The notes: generated by a model from the letters alone, not told the origin. A DNA stretch of 64,000 nt from Kriegella aquimaris (GCF_900103215.1 NZ_FNGV01000009.1:1-64000); one strand, 5' to 3'; positions 26,971 to 36,867 are shown, numbered from the stretch's first letter. A program made the numbers and translations.

Positions 26971-29646
26971 TTAATTATTAGCCTCCGTGTAAATAGGGTT
27001 TTTTGGGTCACCTCCGGAAATCAAATAGGCCAGAAGATCTTTTAGCTCATCCGCGTTTAACGAATTAATGGTGCCAGGGGGCATTATAGACACAGTCGAC
27101 ATTTTCATATCGGTTACCTGATCTTTAGGAATCTCACGAGTGATGTCCGGAGCATATGGGTTCTGGGAAACTACATAGTTTTGATCGTTTTCGTTCATCA
27201 ATCTGCCTACTATCGATGTGCCATCTTTTAGAGTGTACACGGTAGAGTTATACTGATCTGAGATAACATCACTAGGGTCTATAGTGGCTTTTAGAATATC
27301 TTCAGGAGAGAAACGCGTGCCTAGCTGACTAAGGTCGGGACCAATATTTTGACCTTCGCCCTGCATGGTATGACATGTGATACAGCTCGTGGAAGCAAAC
27401 ATACTTTTGCCGTATTCAAAATCTCTTCCTTTTAAACCATCGGCCAATAAAGGCCCTATTTCTTCTACTTTCCAATTGTGTCTAGGTCCTTTCGGTGTTA
27501 CCGTAGAAACGGCCAAATCGTTACCCGAACTTGCCAATAAATCGGCTCCTGACATCTTATCGTAGAAATCAAATTTGGCTTTAGGTACATGGGTCAAGGC
27601 TTTTTTTCTGGCCTTGTCGATAAAACCGATATAACTTCTACCTGCTTTGAAAGAAAATGCCTTGTTAAACCACTTGAAATACTTTTCGCGAAGCTCCGGC
27701 GTCCATCCTTTGTCAACATCTTCGATGACCATGCCATAATAGGTGTGTTGGGCAGGAGGCATATTTTTCAATGTAAGGGCAATGTCCATTCCATACTGAG
27801 GGTTTCTCAATATCAAATCGGAAGCGTCAGTGGCAGTGTTTGCCATTACATCTACGTTCTCACCAGTATTCGATTCCAATAACGCTAGCGTTTTTTTGGC
27901 GACTGTCGGGTCATCAAGATAGGCAAGGGTCTTGCTCAATAATTGGTTCAAGACATCTGTTTGTGCCGGGTATTTCGGTGAAAGATAGGCGATAACCTTG
28001 TTCTTAATGCCGGCCGACGGAACTCCGAAACGCGCAAGTGTCAGTTCAAAAGCGCGTAACAAATCAACCTGATGTTGTGGTGAAAGTGAAGCGTAATCAA
28101 CACCCATAAGCGCATTTAGCATTCCGCTCTGTTGTGTTTTTGATCCCTGACGGGCTAAAGCGATAACACCTTGAGCCAAGGCTACTGGATCTTTTTCGGC
28201 CAATACTTTCGCCTGCCATTCTTGTACGGGTTGATGCTCTATGGCAATACGTGCGGCATACTGTAAAAAACGATCTTCACTGCTTAGGTGCGGCCAAGCA
28301 AATGCTACGGCACCTGCCTTTGGTGCTTCGTGATAAGCTTCTAATTGTCTTCTGATTTTATTCGCTTCGGTCAACTCGGGAGTCTCGTTTGAAGCGACAA
28401 CCGATTCGTCACCTGTGTAATGCACTCTGTATAGGTCGGAATCCAACCTACGGCCTCCTGTCATAAAGTACATCGCGCCATCTGGGCCAATGACCCCATC
28501 GGTCAAAGGAAGTGGAATGCCTGATAAAAATTCTTCGCGCTCACCGTCATAAGAAGAACCGTTAGGTGTGAGATGAATGGCATAAATCATTCCAAAACTC
28601 CAGTCAAATGCATAGATACTTTTCTGATATTTCTCTGGGAATTTTGCCCCCCTACCATACACCACGTTGGTCGGAGACCCTTGGCCGATATTCACTATAG
28701 GCGGAAGGTTGTCAGGATAGGCGGGAGACCATTTTCCGTTACCGGTACGCCATCCGAATTCACTACCACTGGTTACGTGGCAGATACGGGTCGGACGATA
28801 CCAAGGCATGCCCAAATCCCATTCCATATCGCTATCGTAAACGAACATATCGCCTTGGTCATTAAAATCAAGGTCAAAAGGATTTCGGAAACCGGCGCTC
28901 ACCAATTCCCAGTTTTTTCCTTCGGGGTCGATTTTTGCTATCCATCCTCCTGGGGCACCTCGGTCATTGGCATGACCACGAGGATCTTTGACCTGAGGAA
29001 AGAGGTTATCATCTTGCCATACTTTAGGCAATCGATATGAATCCATTTCAGGTAAATCGGTATGGTTTCCGGCGATGACGTGCAGCGTCTTTCCGTCAGG
29101 ACTCATTACAATACTATGCGGACCATGTTCACCGGCACCGTTCAATGCCTTTAACAAGGTAATCTTGTCATATTGGTCGTCATTATCCGTATCCTGCAAA
29201 CGGTAAAGCCCGCTGCTTTTTTCAAATTCGTCGTTACCCCTATGGTTGACCATCACGTAAAGACTATTGAAAGCATAGAGCAGTCCTTGTGCATAGCCCA
29301 TTTGTATTACGGAATCAGCCACGGCTTCCCCGGTTTGAATCTTGAGCTTTTCAATCTTGGGTGTTACAACGTCGGAGCCGATGGCAGGTATTTCCATACG
29401 GTATAATGCACCATATTGATCCGCGGTAATTAGTCGGTCTTTATCATCAAAGGTCATAGCGACCCACGATCCTTGATCATTATCCGCAGGGCTATACAGA
29501 TGTTCTGCTTCAAAACCTGGCTGTAATTTCAGCTTCGACAGTTTTGGATCAAGCTCTTGGGTACTTTTTGAATCCGTTTCCTTGGCATCCTCACAGGAAA
29601 TAGAAAACAGCATTGCAAAAATAAGTGCGACGAAAAGTCTGGTCAT
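26971..29646 (-). CDS. Membrane-anchored sugar-dehydrogenase-like protein with C-terminal cytochrome c
   Basis: 891 residues with a lipobox at SISC (Cys18). Residues about 35-440 form a beta-propeller like the glucose/sorbosone dehydrogenase or PVC-type domain (GFEAEHLYSP, GPHSIVMSPDG, GFRNPFDLDFNDQGDMF). A helical HEAT-like middle follows, then a cytochrome c domain with CITCH (about 753-757), GPDLSQLG and a likely distal Met in MPPGTINSLN. It could oxidise a sugar at the cell surface or in the periplasm and pass electrons to the respiratory chain. With DUF1080 downstream it suggests oxidation followed by 3-keto-glycoside cleavage. The sugar and the cofactor of the propeller are not visible. 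Confidence 0.85.
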   Translation of the reverse strand: MTRLFVALIFAMLFSISCEDAKETDSKSTQELDPKLSKLKLQPGFEAEHLYSPADNDQGSWVAMTFDDKDRLITADQYGALYRMEIPAIGSDVVTPKIEKLKIQTGEAVADSVIQMGYAQGLLYAFNSLYVMVNHRGNDEFEKSSGLYRLQDTDNDDQYDKITLLKALNGAGEHGPHSIVMSPDGKTLHVIAGNHTDLPEMDSYRLPKVWQDDNLFPQVKDPRGHANDRGAPGGWIAKIDPEGKNWELVSAGFRNPFDLDFNDQGDMFVYDSDMEWDLGMPWYRPTRICHVTSGSEFGWRTGNGKWSPAYPDNLPPIVNIGQGSPTNVVYGRGAKFPEKYQKSIYAFDWSFGMIYAIHLTPNGSSYDGEREEFLSGIPLPLTDGVIGPDGAMYFMTGGRRLDSDLYRVHYTGDESVVASNETPELTEANKIRRQLEAYHEAPKAGAVAFAWPHLSSEDRFLQYAARIAIEHQPVQEWQAKVLAEKDPVALAQGVIALARQGSKTQQSGMLNALMGVDYASLSPQHQVDLLRAFELTLARFGVPSAGIKNKVIAYLSPKYPAQTDVLNQLLSKTLAYLDDPTVAKKTLALLESNTGENVDVMANTATDASDLILRNPQYGMDIALTLKNMPPAQHTYYGMVIEDVDKGWTPELREKYFKWFNKAFSFKAGRSYIGFIDKARKKALTHVPKAKFDFYDKMSGADLLASSGNDLAVSTVTPKGPRHNWKVEEIGPLLADGLKGRDFEYGKSMFASTSCITCHTMQGEGQNIGPDLSQLGTRFSPEDILKATIDPSDVISDQYNSTVYTLKDGTSIVGRLMNENDQNYVVSQNPYAPDITREIPKDQVTDMKMSTVSIMPPGTINSLNADELKDLLAYLISGGDPKNPIYTEANN

Positions 29647-29682
29647 ATTATTTTGATTTTTATTATAAGTCGACTAATTTAA

Positions 29683-31179
29683 TTAAAAATTTGGGTTTAG
29701 GGATGATTCGGATGCCGGAAGTGCATAACGTTCTGTGATATTGGTAAAAACATTGCCCCTTGGTTCTACACCCGCAGGATAGTAGTAGTCAACTGGGTTG
29801 GCTTTTATTTTATTTCCATGAGCAGTAATCACATCAATTGCACGACCTGTTCGAACCAAATCGAACCATCTTTTGTTTTCAAAAGCGAGTTCGACCCTTC
29901 TCTCGTTAAAGATTGCTTCTCCTAAATCACCTATCGGGGCACCAAGGCCTGCACGTGTGCGAACTTCAGTTAGATAGGGAAGGGCTTCACCATCTTTTCC
30001 TTGTTCTTCCAAGCTTTCCGCTAAAAATAACAGTACTTCGGAATAACGATAAATAGGCCAATTCATACCATGGTTGCCATGCAAAGAATGGGGTTCAACA
30101 TATTTCTTGATAATCGGATAAACACCATCTTCCCAAAAGCTCTCACTAGCGGTAACATACAATATTGAAGCATCTTCCCTCAAATCGCCGTCTTCATAAG
30201 CTTCAATAATATCTGGGGTTGGGATATTGTTCCCTTCTCCATTAACGGGCTGTGGGTTTGATGTTCCGGTTATAGCACCAACCTCTTCGGCGGTAATTGG
30301 TCTTGGAAGAAAGTTGTATAGAAAGCTGCCATTCAGTCCTTCGGCACCTTCCCTGTATTGAATTTCAAAAACAGACTCCATGTTGTTCTTATTGTCGCTA
30401 TTTCCGGAAAAAGCGTCCTCATAGTTAGGCATTAAGTCATATTCGTTACTGGCTACAACCGCTTTCAAAACGGTTTCGGCATCCGCCCATCGTTCGCGAA
30501 CTATATAAACATTTCCTAAAAGTGTTTGAGCCGCACCGGAAGTCACCCTTCCAGGTTGTTGTTGTGATTTAAGCGGTAATAAAGAAATGGCCGCTTGGGT
30601 GTCTTCTATAATCTGGGCATAAAGTTCTTCTTCCGAAGCAAGGGGCAAAGCTGCTCCTTCACGGTCTACTACCGGCTCAAGATGCATGGGTACACTACCA
30701 AATAACTGCGCCAGGTCAAAATAAGAATATGCCCTTAGAAAAAGCGCCTGACCTTTTACGTTCGCTTTTGCAGCTTCATCAAATTCAGCTTCATCTATGG
30801 TTGCTAAAATCTGATTGGCTCGAGCAATAACTTCATAATATCCCACATAAACATTATTTACATGGCCATTCGCGGTTATGCCCCCATCGCTAGGTATGGA
30901 GTGATCGGCAATATCTTCTTGGTTATCTGTAGCACCAAAAGCCGTATTACGTGCAAAATAGGTGTTGTCAGAGTGCATCTCGGCCAGAAAGGGCTTTGAT
31001 TGATTGTTAATTCCACGTAGGGGTACGTAGGTTCCGTTAATGGCTTGTGTGAAATCTTCTTCCGTTTTGAAGAAGGTAGGCACACTTAATGAGTCTTCGG
31101 GGAAAATGGTTAATTCCTCGTCACAACCGCTTACCAGAAACCCCAGTAATATTGCGATAAAATAGAATATATTTTTCAT
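29683..31179 (-). CDS. SusD/RagB-family glycan-binding lipoprotein
   Basis: 498 residues from the ATG at 31179, which gives a standard lipoprotein signal with VSGC (Cys19); the frame is open to 31224 but that extension has no merit. It has typical SusD features: the N-terminal TFFKTEEDFTQAINGTY motif, TPR-like helices (ALFLRAYSYFDLAQLFGSVPMH), and the C-terminal RRVELAFENKRWFDLVRTG. It binds glycan at the outer surface and works as the lid of the SusC transporter encoded 58 bp upstream. Expression should follow the SusC promoter at 34422-34470. Confidence 0.96.
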   Translation of the reverse strand: MKNIFYFIAILLGFLVSGCDEELTIFPEDSLSVPTFFKTEEDFTQAINGTYVPLRGINNQSKPFLAEMHSDNTYFARNTAFGATDNQEDIADHSIPSDGGITANGHVNNVYVGYYEVIARANQILATIDEAEFDEAAKANVKGQALFLRAYSYFDLAQLFGSVPMHLEPVVDREGAALPLASEEELYAQIIEDTQAAISLLPLKSQQQPGRVTSGAAQTLLGNVYIVRERWADAETVLKAVVASNEYDLMPNYEDAFSGNSDNKNNMESVFEIQYREGAEGLNGSFLYNFLPRPITAEEVGAITGTSNPQPVNGEGNNIPTPDIIEAYEDGDLREDASILYVTASESFWEDGVYPIIKKYVEPHSLHGNHGMNWPIYRYSEVLLFLAESLEEQGKDGEALPYLTEVRTRAGLGAPIGDLGEAIFNERRVELAFENKRWFDLVRTGRAIDVITAHGNKIKANPVDYYYPAGVEPRGNVFTNITERYALPASESSLNPNF

Positions 31180-31237
31180 TTTTTCATTTTTAAGATTTGT
31201 CGAAAGTGAACTATTTTTTGACATAATAATTTACGAT

Positions 31238-34200
31238 TTAAAAGTTTAAATTTAAACCTAAACTAAATATACGTGGAACCGGATATCCGGAAATATCTAC
31301 CCCGGAAGCAAGATTTCCACCATCTCCCTCTCCATTATTCTGCACACTTATTTCAGGGTTTGGTCCGCCCCAATATTTAGTGAATATGTGCACATTTTGA
31401 ATTGAGCCATATACGCGGGCCGACTTGAAATATTTATCCAGTCCTGGAATGGTATATCCTAAGGTTATATTCCTAATGTTGAAGTAGGAGGCATCTGCAA
31501 CGAAGCGATCATTGATCCAATCCCTTTCTATACCGGTAACATTACCACCACCAACTGTGGTGCCATAAAAACCGTCACCCGGGTTGTCAACCGATCTAAA
31601 ACGGTTTTCAACATCTTTTAAAAGATTGAATACCCCATCTAAATTCGTTGTACTGTACAGGTGCCTAACAAGTAGTTCATTGCCGTAAGAACCGGTACCC
31701 ACAACAGAAAAGTCAAAATTCTTGTAGTTAATAGTGTTTGTAATACCGTAAGTAAAATCAGGAAATGGACTTCCCATGATCGCACGGTCATCTTCATCGC
31801 CCCCGCGAGTAATGATACCATCACCATTAACATCGAGTAATTTGATACTACCCACAGTAGAACGACCCGGAACCTGTGGGGAGCTGTCCAAGTCTTGCTG
31901 GTTTAGATAAACCCCATCAGATAGATGTCCATAGAATTGACCAAAAGGCTCGCCTACTTTGGTAATATGCCATCCGCCTGGGCCGTAAACCCTGTCAATA
32001 CCATCGGCCAATGCTACTACCTCATTGCGATTGAAGGATATATTTGCATTGGTGGTCCATTGAAATTCACCTGTAGTGTTAACCGTATTTATACCAAACT
32101 CATGGCCCCAGAATTTGATTTCACCAATGTTGTCGCTGAAGTTGGAAAAGCCTGATTCCCTAGCCACCTGTACGTTATACAAGAGATTGGTCGTGTTCTT
32201 GGTATAATAATCATAAACTAACGACACCCTATCATTGAAGAGGCTTAAATCCAGTCCAATATCGAACTGCTTGGTGGTTTCCCAACCCAAATTAGAATTT
32301 GAGAGTGAATTTACCGCTGAACCAGGCGCAAAAGTGTCTCCAAATACGGCATTTACAGTATTGTCTATTAACGCATATTGCGTGTAGTTACCTATATTAT
32401 TGTTTCCGGTAACCCCATAACTCGCACGCAGTTTTAGAAGCGAAATGGATTCCACATTTTCTAGAAAAGCCTCATCAGATGCAATCCATCCTGCAGATAC
32501 GGAAGGAAATGTACCCCATCTATTCTCGGATCCAAATCTTGAAGACCCATCACTACGGATTGAACCGGTCAAGAGATATTTTCCTTTATAGTTATAGGTA
32601 AGTCTTGAAAGATAGGAAACCAAACTCCATTCCTGCACTTGATCATATGTGCCGCCCCTGTTAATGTTGGCCGCCCCTTGTATATTGGGCAGTCTATCAT
32701 CGGCAAAATCACTGGCCGCAACCCTACTCCGGTCGAAACGATATTTTTGATAGGTAAAACCTCCTAGAAGCGAGAAATTGTGCTCGCCAAAACTTTTAGT
32801 ATAATTAACCGTGTTCTCGTTCAACCATGAAAAAGTGTTCCTTTTGTCCCAAACTGCTTCATTGTTCGTTGGTATCGGACGATTAATTGCATAGGTGGCA
32901 TTGGTGGGACTGAAGTATTCATATTGACTATTGTAAAATTCCGCGTTTAAACTCGATTTAATAGAAAGGCCTTCTATTGGTTCGTATTCAATATAGGCAT
33001 TGGACAAAAGATTAAGTTCTTTAGTTCCGTCTTGAATACGCTCAGCAGAATTGAGCCAGTTGGCATAAGAGAAGATATTTCCTGTATTTGCCGGAAAATT
33101 ATTGAACTCCGTTCTGGTCCCGTCAGGATTGTAGATAGGCATAATGGGCCAGGTGTGCAATGCGTTAAACAGGAGACCTGTTCCCCGGCTACCATCTGTT
33201 CTTGGTACATTATCAAGAATGTAGCTAGGTGCAACATTCACCCCTACTCGAACCTTATCAGATAAACTATAATCCAAATTTGCACGTAGTGAATACCGCT
33301 TATAATCCGAATTTAAGACTACCCCTTCTTGATCAAAGAAACCTAAAATCACCGAGGTTCGTAATTTTTCTTTATTAGAAGTCAAGGTGAGGTTGTAGTT
33401 GGTCATGGGAGCCGTTCTTAGCATCGCATCGTACCAATCGTTGTTTTGTCCTTCGTACTGCGATGGGTTCTGATAAATATCAGGTACCGGGTCCCCTTGA
33501 TCTTCATAATACTCCTTTTTAAATTGCGCGAATTCAACAGCATTCATCATTTCTATCCTTCCCCTATCCGGAACATTCTGCATACTGGTTGTAACATTCA
33601 GGCTTATACTTGTTTCACCGGGTTTTCCGCTTTTGGTCGTAATCAGAACAACTCCATTGGCGGCTCTTGAACCGTACAAGGAAGTGGAAGCAGCATCCTT
33701 TAAAACGGAAATATCTTGGATTTCATCAGGATTTATATTGTTGATCCCTCCAGAGATGGGAAAGCCATCAACTACATACAAAGGGTCACTACCACCGGAA
33801 ACGGATAATTGCCCCCGGATCCGAACCGACATTCCCTGACCCGGTTTACCCGTGGTCTGATTAATTTGAACCCCTGGAAGCCTACCCTGTATTTTTTGAG
33901 TGATCTGGGAAACGGGGATATCGGCAAGCTCAGTGGCCTGAATGGTAGACACTGACCCGGTAACCTGTCTTTTAATCTGGGTACCATAACCAACGACCAC
34001 TACTTCATCGAGGCCGGCAGCGCTTTCTTCGAGTGTAATATTTAGAGTCGATTGACCATTTAAGGGAACCTCTTTGGTTGCGAAGCCGATATAAGAGAAG
34101 ACCAATGTGGCATTTGTATTGGGAACTTCTATCGAAAAGTTGCCATCAAAGTCGGCCGTTACCCCATTTGTGGTACCTTTTTCAACGATGTTGGCGCCTG

Positions 34201-34333
34201 GTAGCCCCAGTCCGTCAGTGGAAGAAAGTACCGTGCCCTTGATCACCACGTCTTGAGCATGGCTATTAAGTGCAAAAAGTAACATTAAGGCAAAGAGAAA
34301 TGCCTTTGAAACAGCGTTCAATTTTTTTTTCAT
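31238..34333 (-). CDS. SusC/RagA-family TonB-dependent glycan transporter
   Basis: 1031 residues. Signal peptide 1-26, then a carboxypeptidase-D regulatory-like domain (GTVLSSTDGLGLPGANIVEKG, FSYIGFATKEVPLNG), a TonB-box-like DEVVVVGYG, the plug (VRIRGQLSVSGGSDPLYVVDGFP, DAASTSLYGSRAANGVVLITTK) and a beta-barrel ending in LGLNLNF. No STN domain is present, so it is not of the anti-sigma-controlled type; control by the N21 operator instead fits. It pairs with the SusD gene downstream and should import oligosaccharides made by surface lyases and sulfatases. It is the first gene of a five-gene operon ending with DUF1080. Confidence 0.97.
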   Translation of the reverse strand: MKKKLNAVSKAFLFALMLLFALNSHAQDVVIKGTVLSSTDGLGLPGANIVEKGTTNGVTADFDGNFSIEVPNTNATLVFSYIGFATKEVPLNGQSTLNITLEESAAGLDEVVVVGYGTQIKRQVTGSVSTIQATELADIPVSQITQKIQGRLPGVQINQTTGKPGQGMSVRIRGQLSVSGGSDPLYVVDGFPISGGINNINPDEIQDISVLKDAASTSLYGSRAANGVVLITTKSGKPGETSISLNVTTSMQNVPDRGRIEMMNAVEFAQFKKEYYEDQGDPVPDIYQNPSQYEGQNNDWYDAMLRTAPMTNYNLTLTSNKEKLRTSVILGFFDQEGVVLNSDYKRYSLRANLDYSLSDKVRVGVNVAPSYILDNVPRTDGSRGTGLLFNALHTWPIMPIYNPDGTRTEFNNFPANTGNIFSYANWLNSAERIQDGTKELNLLSNAYIEYEPIEGLSIKSSLNAEFYNSQYEYFSPTNATYAINRPIPTNNEAVWDKRNTFSWLNENTVNYTKSFGEHNFSLLGGFTYQKYRFDRSRVAASDFADDRLPNIQGAANINRGGTYDQVQEWSLVSYLSRLTYNYKGKYLLTGSIRSDGSSRFGSENRWGTFPSVSAGWIASDEAFLENVESISLLKLRASYGVTGNNNIGNYTQYALIDNTVNAVFGDTFAPGSAVNSLSNSNLGWETTKQFDIGLDLSLFNDRVSLVYDYYTKNTTNLLYNVQVARESGFSNFSDNIGEIKFWGHEFGINTVNTTGEFQWTTNANISFNRNEVVALADGIDRVYGPGGWHITKVGEPFGQFYGHLSDGVYLNQQDLDSSPQVPGRSTVGSIKLLDVNGDGIITRGGDEDDRAIMGSPFPDFTYGITNTINYKNFDFSVVGTGSYGNELLVRHLYSTTNLDGVFNLLKDVENRFRSVDNPGDGFYGTTVGGGNVTGIERDWINDRFVADASYFNIRNITLGYTIPGLDKYFKSARVYGSIQNVHIFTKYWGGPNPEISVQNNGEGDGGNLASGVDISGYPVPRIFSLGLNLNF

Positions 34334-34421
34334 AATAGAGTTGATTAAGTTGTTGTCATTAATAAAAACGAGGGGGTCAGAATACCTTTCTTACTTGAAC
34401 ATAATTCTGTCGTCTTTACCC

Positions 34422-34470
34422 CGAAAGTACTTACCTAATCTTAATGAACTATCCTGTACTGTCCTGTTTA
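34422..34470 (-). promoter_or_regulatory. Regulon promoter 4: operator-N21-TACTTTCG for SusC operon
   Basis: On the minus strand TAAACAGGACAGTACAGGAT (34470-34451) is followed after exactly 21 bp by TACTTTCG (34429-34422). Leader about 80 nt. It lies back to back with promoter 5 in the same 333-bp intergenic region; apart from these two promoters I see nothing else in that region. Confidence 0.76.
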
Positions 34471-34587
34471 AAATGAATAGAAGTTAACAATGGTGCATCT
34501 TTTTTGATAGAAAGTGTTGTTTTTATTCTGAAAAAGAAGAATTTGATAGTGTTCGTTACTTTTTGGTTTTATAATTATTTTTTCATT

Positions 34588-34636
34588 GAATCGGGACAGT
34601 ACAGGACACCTCCCTCAATTCCCTTGCTTACTTTAG
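34588..34636 (+). promoter_or_regulatory. Regulon promoter 5: operator-N21-TACTTTAG for rhamnose catabolic operon
   Basis: On the plus strand GAATCGGGACAGTACAGGAC (34588-34607) is followed after exactly 21 bp by TACTTTAG (34629-34636). Leader about 25-30 nt before the ATG at 34667. The core GGGACAGTACAGGA is nearly the same as in promoter 4, in the opposite direction. Confidence 0.76.
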
Positions 34637-34666
34637 CCCTATCAAAACTAAATTAAGACAATCAAA

Positions 34667-36772
34667 ATGAGCAATACGGTTAAGAATTTCAACTATGTAG
34701 ATTACCTCTGGGACGATGAAAAAGCGGCAAAACTAGGCGACGATCAAGTGGCACTGTTTCTATACCGTTCGAACATTCTCGGGGCCGATTTAAGAATAAC
34801 GAATTATGGTGGGGGAAATACGAGCTGCAAGACCATCGAAAAAGATCCGTTGACCGATGAGGAGGTCGAGGTGATGTGGATAAAAGGTTCGGGGGGTGAT
34901 ATTGGTACCCTTACCAAGGCGGGAATAGCGGGACTTTACACGGAAAGGCTGCGAAATTTGAAAAATATATATGGCGGATTGGCCGATGAAGATCGCATGG
35001 TCGGCCTCTTCAACCATTGTATCTATGATTTAGACAGTAAGGCACCTTCTATCGATACTCCTTTGCACGGGCTGCTTCCATTCAAACATATCGATCACCT
35101 ACACCCCGATGCCCTGATTGCGGTAGCCGCTGCCAAAGACAGTGAAAAAGTAACCAAAGAAATCTGGGGCGATACCATGGGCTGGGTGCCTTGGCAACGA
35201 CCTGGTTTTGATTTGGGGCTACAGTTGGAGAAATGTTTGAACGACAACCCAGGTATCCGTGGTATTGTTTTAGGCAGCCACGGACTTTTTACATGGGGAG
35301 ATACATCATATGAATGTTATATGAACAGTTTGGAGGTGATCGAAACTGCTTCGGAATATATCGAGAAAAAAATCAAGGAAAAGGGAAGCGTTTTCGGAGG
35401 GCAGAAAGTACAGTCCCTTCCGAAAGACGAGCGCCGTGAGAAAGCGGCGCAATTAATGCCGATGTTACGTGGACTCTGTTCTTCCGAAAATAGGATGATA
35501 GGTCATTTTACGGATAGTGACGTTGTATTGCAATATATAAACAGCAATGATCTTGAGCGTTTGGCCCCGATGGGTACTTCATGTCCCGACCACTTTCTTA
35601 GAACGAAAATTCAACCATTGGTCCTACATTTAGATACCAATGAAGACCTTTCCGATACAGCAGCGGTGCTTGAAAAATTAAAGCCTGCCTTTGAGCAATA
35701 TAGAAAAGAATATCAAGCCTATTACGATACGCATAAGCGTGACAACAGTCCTGCAGTTCGTGATGCCAATCCGGTCATCATTATCTATCCGGGGGTGGGG
35801 ATGTTCAGTTTTGCCAAGAATAAACAGACGACCCGTGTTGCCAACGAATTCTATGTGAACGCCATAAACGTAATGCGCGGTGCCGAGGCCATTACCGAGT
35901 ATACTTCCTTGCCAAGGCAAGAGGCATTCGATATCGAATATTGGTTATTGGAAGAGGCAAAGTTGCAACGTATGCCCAAAGAAAAGCCCTTATCGCGAAA
36001 AGTGGCTTTGGTAACTGGTGCCGGAGGTGGTATTGGGAAGGCCATCGCCGATAAATTGGCCGAACAAGGTGCCAATGTGGTCTTGACCGATATTGCCGAA
36101 GACCGCCTTCAGGAAGCCTTAGAAACTTATGGTCGTGATACTGCGGCATATGCGGTATGTGATGTCACACAAAGCAGTTCCATTGCCGAAGCTTATAAAA
36201 AAGCATGTCTCGAATTTGGGGGAGTGGACATTGTGGTCCATAGTGCTGGTCTGGCCATCTCCAAACCATTGGAAGAAACTACCGAAAAAGATTGGGACAT
36301 TCTTCAAAACGTATTGGTCAAGGGGCAGTTCGAATTGGCCAAACAGGCTGTTGCGGTTATGCGCAAGCAAGGGCAAGGAGGTGATTTTATTAGTATTGCC
36401 AGTAAAAACGGTCTGGTCTCCGGTCCAAACAATGTCGGTTATGGTACCGCAAAGGCGGCACAGCAGCACATGGCCCGTTTATTGGCCGCCGAATTGGGGG
36501 GTGATAAGATACGTGTAAATACGGTCAACCCCGATGGCGTAATCGTTGGTAGTAAAATATGGGAGGGCGATTGGGCCGAAGGTCGTGCCAAAACCTATGG
36601 CATTACCGTTGAAGAATTACCCGCGCATTATGCGAAACGCAATTTGTTGAACGAAATAATTTATCCGAAGGATATTGCAAACGGTGTCTTCGCCTTGGTC
36701 GGTATTTTAGATAAGTCTACGGGAAATATAATCAATGTCGATGGCGGTATGGCCAACGCATTTGTACGATAA
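34667..36772 (+). CDS. Bifunctional rhamnulose-1-phosphate aldolase / L-lactaldehyde dehydrogenase
   Basis: 701 residues joining two enzymes. Residues about 20-430 form a class II aldolase with zinc-site histidines in DTPLHGLL and HIDHLHPDAL. Residues about 440-701 are a short-chain dehydrogenase: TGAGGGIG near 449, catalytic Tyr592 and Lys596 in YGTAK, and INVDGG at the end. This fusion is known from rhamnose pathways: it cleaves L-rhamnulose 1-phosphate to DHAP and L-lactaldehyde and oxidises the latter to L-lactate. It is the first gene of a five-gene plus-strand operon and has no signal peptide. L-Lactate would be handled by the dehydrogenase at 39534-40688. Confidence 0.94.
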   Translation: MSNTVKNFNYVDYLWDDEKAAKLGDDQVALFLYRSNILGADLRITNYGGGNTSCKTIEKDPLTDEEVEVMWIKGSGGDIGTLTKAGIAGLYTERLRNLKNIYGGLADEDRMVGLFNHCIYDLDSKAPSIDTPLHGLLPFKHIDHLHPDALIAVAAAKDSEKVTKEIWGDTMGWVPWQRPGFDLGLQLEKCLNDNPGIRGIVLGSHGLFTWGDTSYECYMNSLEVIETASEYIEKKIKEKGSVFGGQKVQSLPKDERREKAAQLMPMLRGLCSSENRMIGHFTDSDVVLQYINSNDLERLAPMGTSCPDHFLRTKIQPLVLHLDTNEDLSDTAAVLEKLKPAFEQYRKEYQAYYDTHKRDNSPAVRDANPVIIIYPGVGMFSFAKNKQTTRVANEFYVNAINVMRGAEAITEYTSLPRQEAFDIEYWLLEEAKLQRMPKEKPLSRKVALVTGAGGGIGKAIADKLAEQGANVVLTDIAEDRLQEALETYGRDTAAYAVCDVTQSSSIAEAYKKACLEFGGVDIVVHSAGLAISKPLEETTEKDWDILQNVLVKGQFELAKQAVAVMRKQGQGGDFISIASKNGLVSGPNNVGYGTAKAAQQHMARLLAAELGGDKIRVNTVNPDGVIVGSKIWEGDWAEGRAKTYGITVEELPAHYAKRNLLNEIIYPKDIANGVFALVGILDKSTGNIINVDGGMANAFVR

Positions 36773-36809
36773 TTATTTGAGTGAGTTTTTTGAGTTATTT
36801 TAGGACTAT

Positions 36810-36830
36810 CCACAGGCTTTGTGCCTGTGG
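36810..36830 (+). other. Intercistronic hairpin in the rhamnose operon
   Basis: CCACAGGC (36810-36817) pairs with GCCTGTGG (36823-36830) around a 5-base loop. It is not followed by a T tract, so it is more likely an mRNA processing or stability element, or a weak terminator, than a strong terminator. Confidence 0.4.
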
Positions 36831-36867
36831 GTCTTCCTTCTTGTAAGTACATCATATTCATCATATT

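Noticed and set aside
28573-29040. Plus-strand open frame of 155 residues opposite the cytochrome gene
   Set aside because: Antisense shadow of a gene with clear dehydrogenase-like and cytochrome motifs.
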